Part shown: one piece after another, positions 26,525-35,658 of the stretch | Layout of the letters: the number at the start of each line of letters is the position of its first letter | Numbering within the stretch: the first letter of the stretch is position 1 | Translations under genes and position numbers: made by a program | Notes under the pieces: model-generated | What the model saw: only the letters and a program-made list of their open reading frames with translations | Told to the model about the DNA's origin: nothing | The model's database searches: none | NCBI RefSeq assembly: GCF_015689335.1 | Contig: NZ_CP065053.1 | Span: 2,108,001 to 2,172,000 of the forward strand | Length of the DNA stretch: 64,000 nucleotides | Origin: Massilia antarctica | GTDB taxonomy: Bacteria; Pseudomonadota; Gammaproteobacteria; Burkholderiales; Burkholderiaceae_D | Reading direction: 5' to 3'

Positions 26525-27304
26525 TTATTTGGTAAGGAACATCACGTCGCGCGCCAGCGGCATCAGGTGCTGGCCGCCGTCGACCACCAGGGTGGTGCCG
26601 GTGACGGCGCGCGCGCCCGCCAGGTAGCACACCGCGGCCACGATGTCGTCTGGTGTGCTCGATTGCCCCAGCGGCGTGGCCCGGTGGGCCCGGGCGAAGC
26701 CGGCCTCGGTCTGCTCGCCCGACAGCATCGTGATCCCGGGCGCCACGCCGACCACGCGCACCGTCGGCGCGAGCGCTTGCGCGAGCATGCTGGTGGCGGT
26801 GTGCAGGGCGGCCTTGGACAGGGTGTACGACAGAAAATCGGGATTGAGGTTGTACAGCTTCTGGTCGAGCAGGTTGATGACGACCGCCTGCTCGCCGGCC
26901 GGCGTGGCTGCGTGCAGGGCCCGGGCCAGCAGGATGGGGGCGGCCACGTTGGCTTGCATGTGGCTCGCCAGCAGCGCCGGCGAAAAGTCGGCCGCGCTGT
27001 CGTAGTCGAACTGCGAAGCGTTGTTGACGACGCAGCCGACCGGACCGAGTTCCGCCGCCGCGCGCGGCAGCAGGGCGCGCACGCCGGCTTCGTCGGCCAG
27101 GTCGCATTGCAGCAGGGCGGCCCGGCGTCCCAGCGCGCCGATGGCGGCGGCCACCTCGCGCGCTTCGGCTTCGGACGAACGGTAGTGCAGCGCCACGTCC
27201 CAGCCGGCGCGCGCCAGGCCGAGCGCGATGGCGCGGCCGATGCGGCGTCCGGCGCCGGTCACGAGGGCGACCGGCTGGCGTGCGGTGGATGCGGGTTGTT
27301 GCAT
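26525..27304 (-). CDS. SDR-family oxidoreductase, FolM-like (dihydromonapterin/dihydrofolate reductase type)
   Basis: 259 residues with a Rossmann fold. The nucleotide loop TGAGRRIGRAIA has the Arg-rich form used by NADPH-dependent pteridine reductases; NNAS is the structural motif after strand 4 and YTLSKAAL the catalytic Tyr-Lys pair (YxxxK). An Asp-rich DLADEAGVRALL stretch and the C-terminal TTLVVDGGQHL are typical SDR. It heads the operon with folB and ttcA, so a role in reducing dihydropteridines, as for E. coli FolM, is more likely than general keto reduction. The substrate is inferred from context. Confidence 0.85.
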   Translation of the reverse strand: MQQPASTARQPVALVTGAGRRIGRAIALGLARAGWDVALHYRSSEAEAREVAAAIGALGRRAALLQCDLADEAGVRALLPRAAAELGPVGCVVNNASQFDYDSAADFSPALLASHMQANVAAPILLARALHAATPAGEQAVVINLLDQKLYNLNPDFLSYTLSKAALHTATSMLAQALAPTVRVVGVAPGITMLSGEQTEAGFARAHRATPLGQSSTPDDIVAAVCYLAGARAVTGTTLVVDGGQHLMPLARDVMFLTK

Positions 27305-27419
27305 AAATGAGCAGACTAATAGGCAGAAAAACAGGCGGATCGGGCGCCGCGCCGGCGCGAGCCGCTATTATCGCCTAAAGTTTGCTCAAGCTACCCAAAC
27401 CGCTCCGGTTTTGGCTCCC

Positions 27420-28550
27420 TTATGCTCCCAACCGTTGTTCCGTGGCCGGGTCGAACAGGATCGCATGCGACAGGTCGAAGGCAAGGTTGATGCGCTCACC
27501 CGGCACGGCGTGCGCGCGCGGGTGGGTGCGGCAGGTGGCGCGCACGCCGCCCACCCAGGTAAACACCAGGGTATCGGGACCGGTCGGCTCGGTCATCTCG
27601 ACCATGCAGGTCACTTCGGTCGGCTCGTAGCCTTCGTGGGCGCCCGACTGGCGCGCGCTCAGGGCATCGGTTACGTGTTCGGGACGGATGCCGAGAATGA
27701 CTTCGCGCTCGTGCCAGGCGCCGTATTGGCTGCCGCCGTCCGGCAGCGGCAGCAGGGCGATCTCGCCGTCCACATCGAGCGTGAAGGCGGTGCCGCCGTT
27801 GTGCTGCACCAGTTTGCCCTTCAGGAAATTCATCGACGGCGAGCCGATGAAACCGGCCACGTACAGATTGTCCGGGCGGTCATAGATTTCTTGCGGGCTG
27901 CCGTACTGCTGCACCACGCCGTCGCGCATGACGGCGATCTTGTCGCCCAGGGTCATCGCTTCGATCTGGTCGTGGGTGACGTAGACAATCGTCGTGCCCA
28001 GGCGCTGGTGCATCAGCTTGATCTCGGCGCGCATTTCCACGCGCAGCTTGGCGTCCAGGTTCGACAGCGGTTCGTCGAACAGGAACAGCGACGGGTCGCG
28101 CGCAATGGCACGCCCCATGGCCACCCTCTGGCGCTGGCCGCCGGACAGCAAGGCTGGTTTGCGGTCGAGCAGGTGGGTCATCTGCAGGGTTTCGGCCACC
28201 CTCGCCACGATTTTTTCCTGCTCCGCCTTGGGCACCTTGCGGATACCCAAGCCGAACGAGATATTCTCGCGCACCGTCATGGTCGGATACAGCGCGTACG
28301 ACTGGAATACCATGGCGATGTCGCGCGACTTGGGCGGCACGTCGTTGACGACCCTGTCGCCGATCAGGATTTCGCCTTCGGACACCGTTTCCAGGCCGGC
28401 GATCATGTTGAGCAAGGTCGACTTGCCGCAGCCGGAGCCGCCGACCAGGATCAGGAACTGCCCATCCTCGATCTCGAGGTTAATGCCTTTTAAGATTTCA
28501 GCGCCGTTCGGGTACACCTTGCGCACATTGCGGATCGATAAACTGGCCAT
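27420..28550 (-). CDS. Sugar ABC transporter ATP-binding protein (MalK/UgpC type)
   Basis: 376 residues. The ATPase domain has Walker A GGSGCGKST, Q-loop FQSYALYP, signature LLSGGQRQRVAMGRA, Walker B LFLFDEPLSNLDAKL and the switch His in YVTHDQ. The C-terminal 130 residues form the MalK-type regulatory OB domain (VILGIRPEHV, then ERINLAFDLSHAILFDP). It energises import of a carbohydrate through the two permeases just upstream and lies last in the porin-binding protein-permease-permease-ATPase operon. In this family the ATPase can serve more than one permease. An AAACCG/CGGTTT hairpin at about 27395-27414 after the gene is a weak terminator candidate. Confidence 0.94.
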   Translation of the reverse strand: MASLSIRNVRKVYPNGAEILKGINLEIEDGQFLILVGGSGCGKSTLLNMIAGLETVSEGEILIGDRVVNDVPPKSRDIAMVFQSYALYPTMTVRENISFGLGIRKVPKAEQEKIVARVAETLQMTHLLDRKPALLSGGQRQRVAMGRAIARDPSLFLFDEPLSNLDAKLRVEMRAEIKLMHQRLGTTIVYVTHDQIEAMTLGDKIAVMRDGVVQQYGSPQEIYDRPDNLYVAGFIGSPSMNFLKGKLVQHNGGTAFTLDVDGEIALLPLPDGGSQYGAWHEREVILGIRPEHVTDALSARQSGAHEGYEPTEVTCMVEMTEPTGPDTLVFTWVGGVRATCRTHPRAHAVPGERINLAFDLSHAILFDPATEQRLGA

Positions 28551-28583
28551 CGTTGTGTTTCTCCTGCCTTGAATGAGTTGAAA

Positions 28584-29450
28584 TCAGCCCTTGACCGCGC
28601 CCGCGGTCAGCCCGCGCACGAAGTATTTGCCAGCCACCAGGTACAGTCCCAGGGTCGGCAACGCGGCGATAATGGCGGCGGCCATGTTGACGTTGTATTC
28701 GGTGACGCCGGTCGATGTGTTGACCAGGTTATTCAGTGCCACCGTGACCGGCTGCGCATCGGCGCCGCCGAACACCACGCCGAACAGGAAGTCGTTCCAG
28801 ATCTGGGTGAACTGCCAGATGAAGCAGACCATGAAGATCGGCAGCGACAGCGGAAAGATCACGCGGCGGTAGATGGTGAAAAAGCCGGCGCCGTCGATGC
28901 GCGCCGCGTTCACCAATTCTTCCGGCACGGTGACGTAGTAGTTACGGAAGAACAGGGTGGTAAACGCCACCCCATAGATGATGTGCACGATGATCAGGCC
29001 GGTGGTGGTGTTGGCCAGGCCGGCCATGCCGAGCAGGCGCGCCATCGGCAAAATCACTACCTGGAACGGAATGAAGCAGCCCACCATCAGGGCCGTGAAC
29101 ACCACGTTCGAGCCGCGAAAGCGCCAGTGCGCCAGCACGTAGCCGTTGAGGGAACCGATCAGGCTCGAAATGAGCACCGCCGGTATCGTCATGCTGACCG
29201 AATTCCAGAAGTAGGGCGCCAGGCCCTCGCAGCGCACGCCGGTACAGGCGCCGCTCCAGGCGCGCGTCCAGGCTTCGGTGGTCGGGGCCAGCGGCAGGTC
29301 GAGGATGGTACCGGTGCGGATCTGCTCGAGCGACTTGAACGAGGTGGTGAGCATCACGTACAGCGGCGCCAGGTAGTACAAGGCCACCAGGGTCAGCAGC
29401 ACATAGATGAAAATACGCCCCGGGGTGAGCTGCTTCTGATCAGCGTCCAT
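28584..29450 (-). CDS. Sugar ABC transporter permease (MalG type)
   Basis: 288 residues with six predicted TM helices, beginning with FIYVLLTLVALYYLAPLYVM. The ATPase-contacting EAA loop reads ELVNAARIDGAGFFTIYRRV. It fits the MalG/GtsC family of binding-protein-dependent sugar permeases. It overlaps the preceding permease gene by 11 bases, indicating coupled translation, and is 33 bases before the ATPase gene. A periplasmic loop (WTRAWSGACTGVRCEG) contains two cysteines. With its partner it forms the inner-membrane channel. Confidence 0.93.
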   Translation of the reverse strand: MDADQKQLTPGRIFIYVLLTLVALYYLAPLYVMLTTSFKSLEQIRTGTILDLPLAPTTEAWTRAWSGACTGVRCEGLAPYFWNSVSMTIPAVLISSLIGSLNGYVLAHWRFRGSNVVFTALMVGCFIPFQVVILPMARLLGMAGLANTTTGLIIVHIIYGVAFTTLFFRNYYVTVPEELVNAARIDGAGFFTIYRRVIFPLSLPIFMVCFIWQFTQIWNDFLFGVVFGGADAQPVTVALNNLVNTSTGVTEYNVNMAAAIIAALPTLGLYLVAGKYFVRGLTAGAVKG

Positions 29451-30390
29451 GGCGCGCTCCTTTGGTTTCGAGGTACATGAGTGGCACCAGCACCGCCAGC
29501 ACGGTGGCCAGCATCATCATGGCCGACGCCGCGCCCAGGCCAAGCTGGCCGCGCGTGAACGAGAACTGGTACATGAAAATGGCCGGCACGTCGGACGAGG
29601 TGCCCGGTCCGCCGGCGGTCAGCGCCATCACCAGATCGAAACTCTTGATGGCGATGTGCGACAGCACCAGCAGCACGCTGAAGAACACCGGCCGCAGCGC
29701 CGGAATGACGATGCGCAGGTAGATCGTGGGCAGGCTGGCGCCATCGACCATGGCGGCCTTGATGATGGCGTCATCGACGCCACGCAAACCGGCCAGGAAC
29801 AGCGCCATCACAAAACCCGACGATTGCCACACGCCGGCGATGACGACCGTGTAAATCGCCATGTCGGAGTCGACCAGCCAGTCGAGCCTAGCGTTGACGA
29901 AACCCCAGTCGTGCAGCATTTTTTCCAGCCCGAGGCCGGGGTTAAGAATCCACTTCCACGCCGCGCCGGTGACGATGAAGGACAGCGCCATCGGGTACAG
30001 GTAGATCGCGCGCAGGGCGCCCTCGGCGCGGATGCGCTGGTCGAGCAGGATCGCGATCGACAGGCCGATGGCCAAGCACAGCAAAATGAACAGGCCGCCG
30101 AAGATGCCCAGGTTGGCCGCCGCGGTCCACCAGCGATCCAGGCCGAACAGGGTGGTGTACTGGCCGAAGCCGGCGTACTCGAAGCGCGGCATCATGCGCG
30201 ATTCGGTCAGCGACAGGAAGGCGGTCAGCACGATAAAGCCGTACACGAATACCAGCGACATCAGGATGGTGGGCGCCAGCACCAGGCGCGCCATCGCTGC
30301 GTCGACGCGGGCGGCCCAGCGGCCGGGAACCGCGGGGGCGCGCGTGCGCGCCTGCGGCCCCGGACTGGAAGTCAGGGAGGAAGCGGACAT
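29440..30390 (-). CDS. Sugar ABC transporter permease (MalF type)
   Basis: 316 residues, about six TM helices after a cytosolic Arg/Pro-rich N-terminus. The EAA loop is GVDDAIIKAAMVDGASLPTI. It matches the MalF/GtsB permease family and pairs with the overlapping MalG-type gene. The short helical N-terminus and length are usual for the glucose/mannose type transporters of Pseudomonas and relatives. It is separated from the binding-protein gene by 104 bases holding a strong hairpin, which probably lowers its expression relative to the binding protein. Confidence 0.93.
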   Translation of the reverse strand: MSASSLTSSPGPQARTRAPAVPGRWAARVDAAMARLVLAPTILMSLVFVYGFIVLTAFLSLTESRMMPRFEYAGFGQYTTLFGLDRWWTAAANLGIFGGLFILLCLAIGLSIAILLDQRIRAEGALRAIYLYPMALSFIVTGAAWKWILNPGLGLEKMLHDWGFVNARLDWLVDSDMAIYTVVIAGVWQSSGFVMALFLAGLRGVDDAIIKAAMVDGASLPTIYLRIVIPALRPVFFSVLLVLSHIAIKSFDLVMALTAGGPGTSSDVPAIFMYQFSFTRGQLGLGAASAMMMLATVLAVLVPLMYLETKGARHGR

Positions 30391-30453
30391 GAATTAGATC
30401 TCCAAAAGACGGATGCAGGCCGGCGCCAATGCGGCGGGCCGGGCTGACGGGTG

Positions 30454-30478
30454 CGCGCGCGGCCGTGAGCCGCGCGCG
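30454..30478 (-). promoter_or_regulatory. Intercistronic hairpin between binding protein and permease genes
   Basis: Perfect 10-bp stem CGCGCGCGGC/GCCGCGCGCG (30454-30463 and 30469-30478) with a five-base loop and no T run. It likely stabilises the upstream binding-protein mRNA and limits read-through. Confidence 0.75.
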
Positions 30479-30494
30479 GGGTGCTACGAGAGGC

Positions 30495-31748
30495 TTACTG
30501 CGTTTTTGCTGCCTTGGCCAGTGCCTGCACCGCTGCCTGAGGGGTCATGGTGGAGTTCATGAACTTGGCCACCACGTCCTGGATCGCGCCGGCCTTGGCC
30601 GAATCGAGCGCCATGCCGTGGGCCAGGCTTGGCAGCAGGGCGTTGCCCTTGTTGCTGGCGGCCATGTCATCCATCGACTTGGTGGCGCAGCTGTCGAACT
30701 TGGCGCGGGAAATGTTGGCGCGCGCCGGGATCGAACCCTTGTTCAGGTTGAACACTTCCTGGAATTCCGGGCTCATCACGGCCGACGCCAGGGTCAGCTG
30801 GGCTTTCTGCTCTTCCGGATTCTTGACCGTGAACATGGCCAGCGAATCGATGTTGAAGGTGAACGATTTCTCGGTGCCTGGCGCTGCCACGCACAGGAAG
30901 TCCTTGCCCGCAACCTTGCCGGCGGCGGTGAATTCGCCCTTGGCCCAGTCGCCCATGAATTGCATGCCGGCCTTGCCGTTGATGACCATGGCGGTCGCCA
31001 GGTTCCAGTCGCGGCCAGCGGCATCCTTGTCGATGTAGGTCTTGATTTTCGCCAGGGTCTCGAAGGACTTGATCATGGTCGGGCTGGTCAGGCTGGCCGG
31101 GTCGAGCTTGACCAGGGACTTGTTGTAGAAGTCGGCGCCGCCGATGCCCAGTACCACCGTTTCAAAGATGGTCGTGTCCTGCCATGGCTGGCCGCCGTGG
31201 GCGATCGCCACCAGGCCGGCTTTCTTGATCTTGTCGGCGGCGGCGAAGAATTCGTCGAAGTTGGTCGGGGTCTTGGCGCCGGCCTTGGCCAGTACCGCAG
31301 GGTTGATCCACAGCCAGTTGACGCGGTGCACATTGACCGGCGCGGCGACATAGTGGCCTTTGTATTTCATGACGTTGGAGATGACCGGCGGCAGCAGGCT
31401 ATCCCACTTGCCGGCGGTGGCGGCGCTGTCGATATTGGCCAGCACGCCTTCATTGCCCCATTCCTGGATGGCCGGGCCCTTGATCTGGGCGGCGGTCGGC
31501 GGGCTGTTGGCGATCACGCGCGCCTTCAGGGCGGTGGTGGCGTTTTCGCCGGCGCCGCCAGCGACCGCGAAGTCTTTCCAGACCACGCCCTTCGCTTCCA
31601 TCATTTTCTTCAGTTCGGCGATCGACTTGGCTTCACCGCCGGAGGTCCAGTAGTGCAGCACTTCGACTTGCGGCGCGGCTTGCGCCATGCCGGCCAGGGT
31701 GACCAGGCCGGCCGCGGCCAGGAGCGATTTGAGGTGTTTGATTTTCAT
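30495..31748 (-). CDS. Sugar ABC transporter substrate-binding protein
   Basis: 417 residues from ATG 31748 (ribosome binding site GGAGA upstream); an open extension to 31826 is not convincing. Signal peptide MKIKHLKSLLAAAGLVTLAGMAQAA truncated in view of its Ala-Gln-Ala cleavage site, then the mature start PQVEVLHYWTSGGEAKS. The fold is a type 1 carbohydrate-binding protein close to GtsA-type glucose/mannose binders; GQPWQDTTIFETVVLG and MGDWAKGEF are family landmarks. It captures the sugar in the periplasm and delivers it to the two permeases. The gene follows the LamB-type porin in the same direction with a hairpin in between. Ligand identity is inferred from family only. Confidence 0.93.
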   Translation of the reverse strand: MKIKHLKSLLAAAGLVTLAGMAQAAPQVEVLHYWTSGGEAKSIAELKKMMEAKGVVWKDFAVAGGAGENATTALKARVIANSPPTAAQIKGPAIQEWGNEGVLANIDSAATAGKWDSLLPPVISNVMKYKGHYVAAPVNVHRVNWLWINPAVLAKAGAKTPTNFDEFFAAADKIKKAGLVAIAHGGQPWQDTTIFETVVLGIGGADFYNKSLVKLDPASLTSPTMIKSFETLAKIKTYIDKDAAGRDWNLATAMVINGKAGMQFMGDWAKGEFTAAGKVAGKDFLCVAAPGTEKSFTFNIDSLAMFTVKNPEEQKAQLTLASAVMSPEFQEVFNLNKGSIPARANISRAKFDSCATKSMDDMAASNKGNALLPSLAHGMALDSAKAGAIQDVVAKFMNSTMTPQAAVQALAKAAKTQ

Positions 31749-31803
31749 GGGATTTGTCTCCAACGTTTTTTGGTTTGACTGCGGGTGTAGGTGCGTCGAT
31801 GCG

Positions 31804-31827
31804 GGTGCGCGGCGTTCACCGCGCACC
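31804..31827 (-). promoter_or_regulatory. Intercistronic hairpin between porin and binding-protein genes
   Basis: Perfect 9-bp stem GGTGCGCGG/CCGCGCACC (31804-31812 and 31819-31827) with a six-base loop and no T run in either direction; a likely mRNA-stability or partial-termination structure. Confidence 0.7.
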
Positions 31828-31859
31828 GTTGCTGCGTGAGTCGTGCTACCGCCTTGCTG

Positions 31860-33143
31860 TTACCACCAGGCTTCCAGGTGCACGCCGTAGGAGGTGCCGC
31901 TGGTCCTGTCGCCATACACCGGGCCGCCATTGTTGAAGGCGTTCACGGCGCCCTTGGCGGCGTCGTTCCACTTGCCGTAGCTGACAAAGGCGCGCAGTTC
32001 CGGACGGGCGTAGTAATCGCGCCCCAGGGTGATGGTCGGTGCCAGGGTCAGCTTGGTCAGGCGCAGGGGCGTCGGGTTGAGCTTGTCCTTCAGGCGGCTC
32101 ACGCCCAGTTCAGCCTGCAACTTGAAATTTTCGGCCAGGGCGTACACCGGACGCGCGCCCACGGTGGTCCAGGTGCTGCTGCCGCCCAGGTCCGATTTGT
32201 CGCGCTGGTACAGGGCCACGAATTCCATGCTGAAGTCGCGGGTTGGCTGGATCACGATATCGTCGAACACGCGCACGCGCGTCACGTCCGAACCGAGCAG
32301 GGTGCTGCCGGAAGGACCCATGCGCGCGCAGCATGGGCCATTGATGCCGGTGCCGGGGCCGACGCCGTATTGCACGCCCACGGTGTTGCCGCCGCCGAGC
32401 AGTTTGGCCTGGCGGTGGAACATCGAGACCTGGTAGCCGTTGTGGGTCGTGACGTTGTTGTTGTCGTCCTGGGCGTGGATCAGGCTGACGGCGAAATCGA
32501 GGGTGCCGTTCGGGTTGACCGGCAAGCCTTCGTAGACCACGTTCTGGCGCAGCGCGGCGCTGGTGCTGCGCAGGGTGCGCACGCCCGTGACCGGATCGGT
32601 GGAGTAGACGTTGTCGTCGTTGTCCTTGAACACGGCGTAGCTGATCTTGCCGGGGCCGACAGGGTAGCCGTCGACACCGCCGCCGGTGCCGTTCATGTTG
32701 ATGTACTGCATATCCAGCATGTGGATGTCGGGACGGTAGTAGTGGCGCTTACCGGCCCAGATGATGCCGCCGTTCATGAACGGCAGGTTTTTGGCTTCGA
32801 CATAGGCTTTCGAGACGCCCAGTTTGGCGTCGCCGAAGTCCGAGCTGTTCTTGTAGGCGTCGGCCCAGATGGTGCCGACGAACTCGGCGCCATTGCTGGA
32901 CTTGGCCAGGGTGTGGGTGTAGCCGAATTCGGTGAAGCTGTCGCATTCGTTGCCGAGGCGGTAAGCCATGGTGATGCCGCCCAGGCCGTAGCAGCTTTGC
33001 GAGCCGCCGTGGTTCGACGAGCCAACCCCGGCGCGCAGGTAACCGTGGAAGCCCTCGGTCTCATGGTCCCCGGCGACAGCGGCGGTGCTGGCGAAAGCGA
33101 GCAGCAATGCAGTTGCTAATGTACTCAAAGTAATGCGTTTCAT
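31860..33143 (-). CDS. LamB-type maltoporin (carbohydrate porin)
   Basis: 427 residues with a signal peptide (KRITLSTLATALLLAFASTAAVAG). The mature start FHGYLRAGVGSSNHGGSQ, the Cys pair in the first strands, AKNLPFMNGGIIWAGKRHYYRPD.H.LD and the C-terminal aromatic end GVHLEAWW match outer-membrane LamB-family trimeric barrels (SugarPorin), which let malto-oligosaccharides or other sugars through the outer membrane along a greasy slide. It is the first gene of the leftward sugar operon, whose promoter must lie in 33144-33579. It is slightly shorter than E. coli LamB. The specific sugar is not known. Confidence 0.92.
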   Translation of the reverse strand: MKRITLSTLATALLLAFASTAAVAGDHETEGFHGYLRAGVGSSNHGGSQSCYGLGGITMAYRLGNECDSFTEFGYTHTLAKSSNGAEFVGTIWADAYKNSSDFGDAKLGVSKAYVEAKNLPFMNGGIIWAGKRHYYRPDIHMLDMQYINMNGTGGGVDGYPVGPGKISYAVFKDNDDNVYSTDPVTGVRTLRSTSAALRQNVVYEGLPVNPNGTLDFAVSLIHAQDDNNNVTTHNGYQVSMFHRQAKLLGGGNTVGVQYGVGPGTGINGPCCARMGPSGSTLLGSDVTRVRVFDDIVIQPTRDFSMEFVALYQRDKSDLGGSSTWTTVGARPVYALAENFKLQAELGVSRLKDKLNPTPLRLTKLTLAPTITLGRDYYARPELRAFVSYGKWNDAAKGAVNAFNNGGPVYGDRTSGTSYGVHLEAWW

Positions 33144-33579
33144 TTAGTCTCCTTATTAGTATGTAAAGTAGCGGGGCGAGGGTGCGCTACCTTGGTCAGC
33201 ACGCTTGTGGCACTGTTACGTCGACATCCCGGCCACCTTAAAGCGTGTTCAAGCGACAACGTGGGCGACAGTAGCATTGGCTTGCAAAAAAGTACGATTG
33301 CGGCGTCCCCGGCCCTTGTAACATTCCAAGTGACTGATTTGTAAGGATAACGCGGCTGCGGGTCTGATGAGTCTGCAACATATCTTTACAATCGCGCGGT
33401 GCGCGTCATTGCCTTCGCTCGCTCTGGCGCGGCACCGAAAACGGGCTTAAAACACGATGACCTCGCCTGCAACAAAACGAAACAATTCGCAAAATAACTT
33501 TGCAAATCGCTGTAGTAAAATTACATTTTTTGTGCGGTTTTTTCGTTATACACTGTCCCGCAAACAGGAGGGCGTGATA
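33144..33579. promoter_or_regulatory. Divergent promoter region, sugar operon versus sensor operon
   Basis: 436 bases between the porin gene (leftward) and the sensor operon (rightward). Candidate elements for the rightward operon are TATACA at 33547-33552 with TTACAT at 33521-33526 (20-base spacer, weak) and the Shine-Dalgarno AGGAGG at 33566-33571. TTCCAAGTGACTGATTT at 33324-33340 is repeated at 63326-63342. The stretch becomes AT-rich from about 33470. The response regulator of this locus probably binds here; I could not pick out its operator. Confidence 0.5.
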
Positions 33580-34935
33580 GTGGCGAAAGCGACAATGGGC
33601 AAGTTGCCCCGGCAGGCAAGCGCGTGCGGCAGGCGCTTGCTGACCGCGCTGGCGCTCGCTGTGCTGGTGCTGCCGGCATCGGGGGGCGAACCCAAGGCCA
33701 GGGCCGAGGCCAAGGCCGGGACCAAGGCCGAAGCCGAAGCCAAGCCCGCGGCCGAGTCGCTGCAGGTGCTGCACTGGTGGCAGTCGGCCAGCGAGCGGCG
33801 CGCGGTCGACCTGCTGGCCGAGCGCCTCGGCCAGCAGCACGTGCAGTGGCGCGACGCCATGGTGCCGGGCGGCTCGGGCATCGGCGCCGGCATCGTGCTG
33901 CGCAGCCGGGTGCTGGCCAAGGATGCGCCGGAAGTCGCCCAGCTCAATGGGATCGTGATCCGCGACTGGGCCCGGCTCGGCCTGCTGGCCGATCTGGACG
34001 AGGTGGCCGCGCGCGGCGACTGGGAGCGCCAGTTGTTGCCCGCTATTGCGGCCCTAATCCGGCCCGGCCAGCATGTGGTGGCGGCCCCGCTCGGCATCCA
34101 CCGCATCAATATCCTGTTTCACAACCGCGCCCTGTTCGCCCGTCACGGCTTGAGCGCGCCGGTCACCTGGCCCGATTTCGAACGCGCCGCCGCCGTGCTT
34201 GCGCGCGCCGGCGTGACGCCACTGGCGCAAAGCAGCGAACCATGGCAGGTCGCCACCCTGTTCGAAACCCTGGTGCTGGCCGAGGGCGGGGCGGCGTATT
34301 TTCGCCAGTTGTTCCAGCAGCGCGAGCCGGCCGCCTTCGCCGATCCGCGCCTGGGTCGCGCGCTGACGCACCTGCGCGGCCTCAAGAAGTGGATGGGCGC
34401 GCCCGTGCGCGAACTGAGCTGGGCCGAGGAAGTGCGCCAGGTGGCCGACGGCAGCGCCGGCATGCTGGTCATGGGCGACTGGGCCAAAGGCGAGCTCAAC
34501 GCCATGGGATTGAACAGCGACCGCGATATCGGCTGCGGTGCCGTGCCCGGTACCGCCGCCTTTCACCTGTATAACGTCGACATGCTCAGCATGCTGGCCG
34601 AGCGCCCGGCCCAGCGCGCCGCCCAGGAAACCCTGGCGGCCTTGGTCATGCAGCCGGCCCTGCAGCGCGACTACAGCAGGGTCAAGGGTTCGGTGCCGGT
34701 GCTGCGCGCACCCGACCTGGCCGCCATGGATGCCTGCGCGCGCGCTTCCTGGACCCTGTTCGCCACGTCCCCGGCCGGGCAGGTGCCGAGCATGGTGCAC
34801 CGCATGGCCACCGATGAAACCGCACGCGACGCCATGGTGGCCGAGCTGCACCGCTTTTTTCTTAACGAAAGGGTAAGCGTTGCCGATACCCAACGCCGTT
34901 TAGGCGTGATCGGCCGCCGCCCGCAAGACAGGTAA
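33580..34935 (+). CDS. Diverged sugar-binding protein heading a two-component operon (probable periplasmic sensor)
   Basis: 451 residues from GTG 33580, eight bases after AGGAGG; the upstream open frame lacks such a site. A signal segment (RRLLTALALAVLVLPASGG) is followed by an Ala/Lys/Glu linker and then the same fold as the transporter binding protein: LQVLHWWQSASERRA, VVAAPLGIHRINILFHN, EPWQVATLFETLVLAEGG and MLVMGDWAKGEL align with it throughout. The gene is not next to permeases but 12 bases before an OmpR-type regulator and a histidine kinase. I infer that it binds the sugar and signals to the kinase, not to the transporter, like other periplasmic accessory sensors. Direct transport use cannot be excluded. 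Confidence 0.82.
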   Translation: MAKATMGKLPRQASACGRRLLTALALAVLVLPASGGEPKARAEAKAGTKAEAEAKPAAESLQVLHWWQSASERRAVDLLAERLGQQHVQWRDAMVPGGSGIGAGIVLRSRVLAKDAPEVAQLNGIVIRDWARLGLLADLDEVAARGDWERQLLPAIAALIRPGQHVVAAPLGIHRINILFHNRALFARHGLSAPVTWPDFERAAAVLARAGVTPLAQSSEPWQVATLFETLVLAEGGAAYFRQLFQQREPAAFADPRLGRALTHLRGLKKWMGAPVRELSWAEEVRQVADGSAGMLVMGDWAKGELNAMGLNSDRDIGCGAVPGTAAFHLYNVDMLSMLAERPAQRAAQETLAALVMQPALQRDYSRVKGSVPVLRAPDLAAMDACARASWTLFATSPAGQVPSMVHRMATDETARDAMVAELHRFFLNERVSVADTQRRLGVIGRRPQDR

Positions 34936-34947
34936 CAAACTGACACA

Positions 34948-35658
34948 ATGCGAAACATCCTTATCGTCGACGATGACCAGAAGATCAGGACACTGCTCAA
35001 GACTTACCTGGAAAAGAACCAGTATTCGGTCACCCTGGCGCACAACGGCGCGTCCTTTTTTACTGAATTTAACCGCAGCGTGGATACCCTGTCCCTGGTG
35101 ATCCTGGACGTCATGCTGCCCGACACCGACGGCTTTGCCCTGTGCCAGGCGGTGCGGCGCCGCTCGAACGTGCCCATCATCATGCTCACCGCCAGTTCCG
35201 ACGAAGCCGACCGGGTGGTCGGGCTGGAACTCGGGGCCGACGACTATATTTCCAAGCCGCACAGCCCGCGCGAGCTGCTGGCGCGCATCAAGGCGATTCA
35301 CCGCCGCACCGGCATGGAAGCGGCGGCGCCGCCGCGCTATCACCGTTTCGGCGGCTTTACCATCGACACCGTCGAGCGCAAGGTGGTCGACCATGTCGGC
35401 ACGCCGGTGCCGCTGTCGGGGCTCGATTTCCAGCTGCTCAAGTATTTCATCGATCATGCCGGCGAAATCCTCGACCGCAGCGTGCTGTGCGAAGCCACGC
35501 GCGGGCGCGACGCCGGGCCGTTCGACCGCTTCCTCGATGTGCAGATCAGCCGCCTGCGCCTGCGTTTCAACGATTGCGGCAAGCAGCCGTGGCTGATCAA
35601 GACCGTGCGCGGTGCCGGCTATGTCTTCGCCGCCAGCGTCATCAGCAGCCATGAGTAA
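34948..35658 (+). CDS. OmpR-family response regulator
   Basis: 236 residues. The receiver domain (about 3-118) has the acidic pair DDD at the N-terminus, phosphoacceptor Asp54 (LVILDVMLPDTDGFALC), MLTAS and YISKP with the conserved Lys. The C-terminal winged helix (about 135-232; LSGLDFQLLKYFIDHAGEIL, KTVRGAGYVF) is OmpR/PhoB type. It is 12 bases after the binding-protein gene and overlaps the kinase gene by 8 bases. By position it should control the divergent porin/ABC operon, as GltR does for glucose uptake in Pseudomonas; that parallel is inference. Confidence 0.93.
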   Translation: MRNILIVDDDQKIRTLLKTYLEKNQYSVTLAHNGASFFTEFNRSVDTLSLVILDVMLPDTDGFALCQAVRRRSNVPIIMLTASSDEADRVVGLELGADDYISKPHSPRELLARIKAIHRRTGMEAAAPPRYHRFGGFTIDTVERKVVDHVGTPVPLSGLDFQLLKYFIDHAGEILDRSVLCEATRGRDAGPFDRFLDVQISRLRLRFNDCGKQPWLIKTVRGAGYVFAASVISSHE

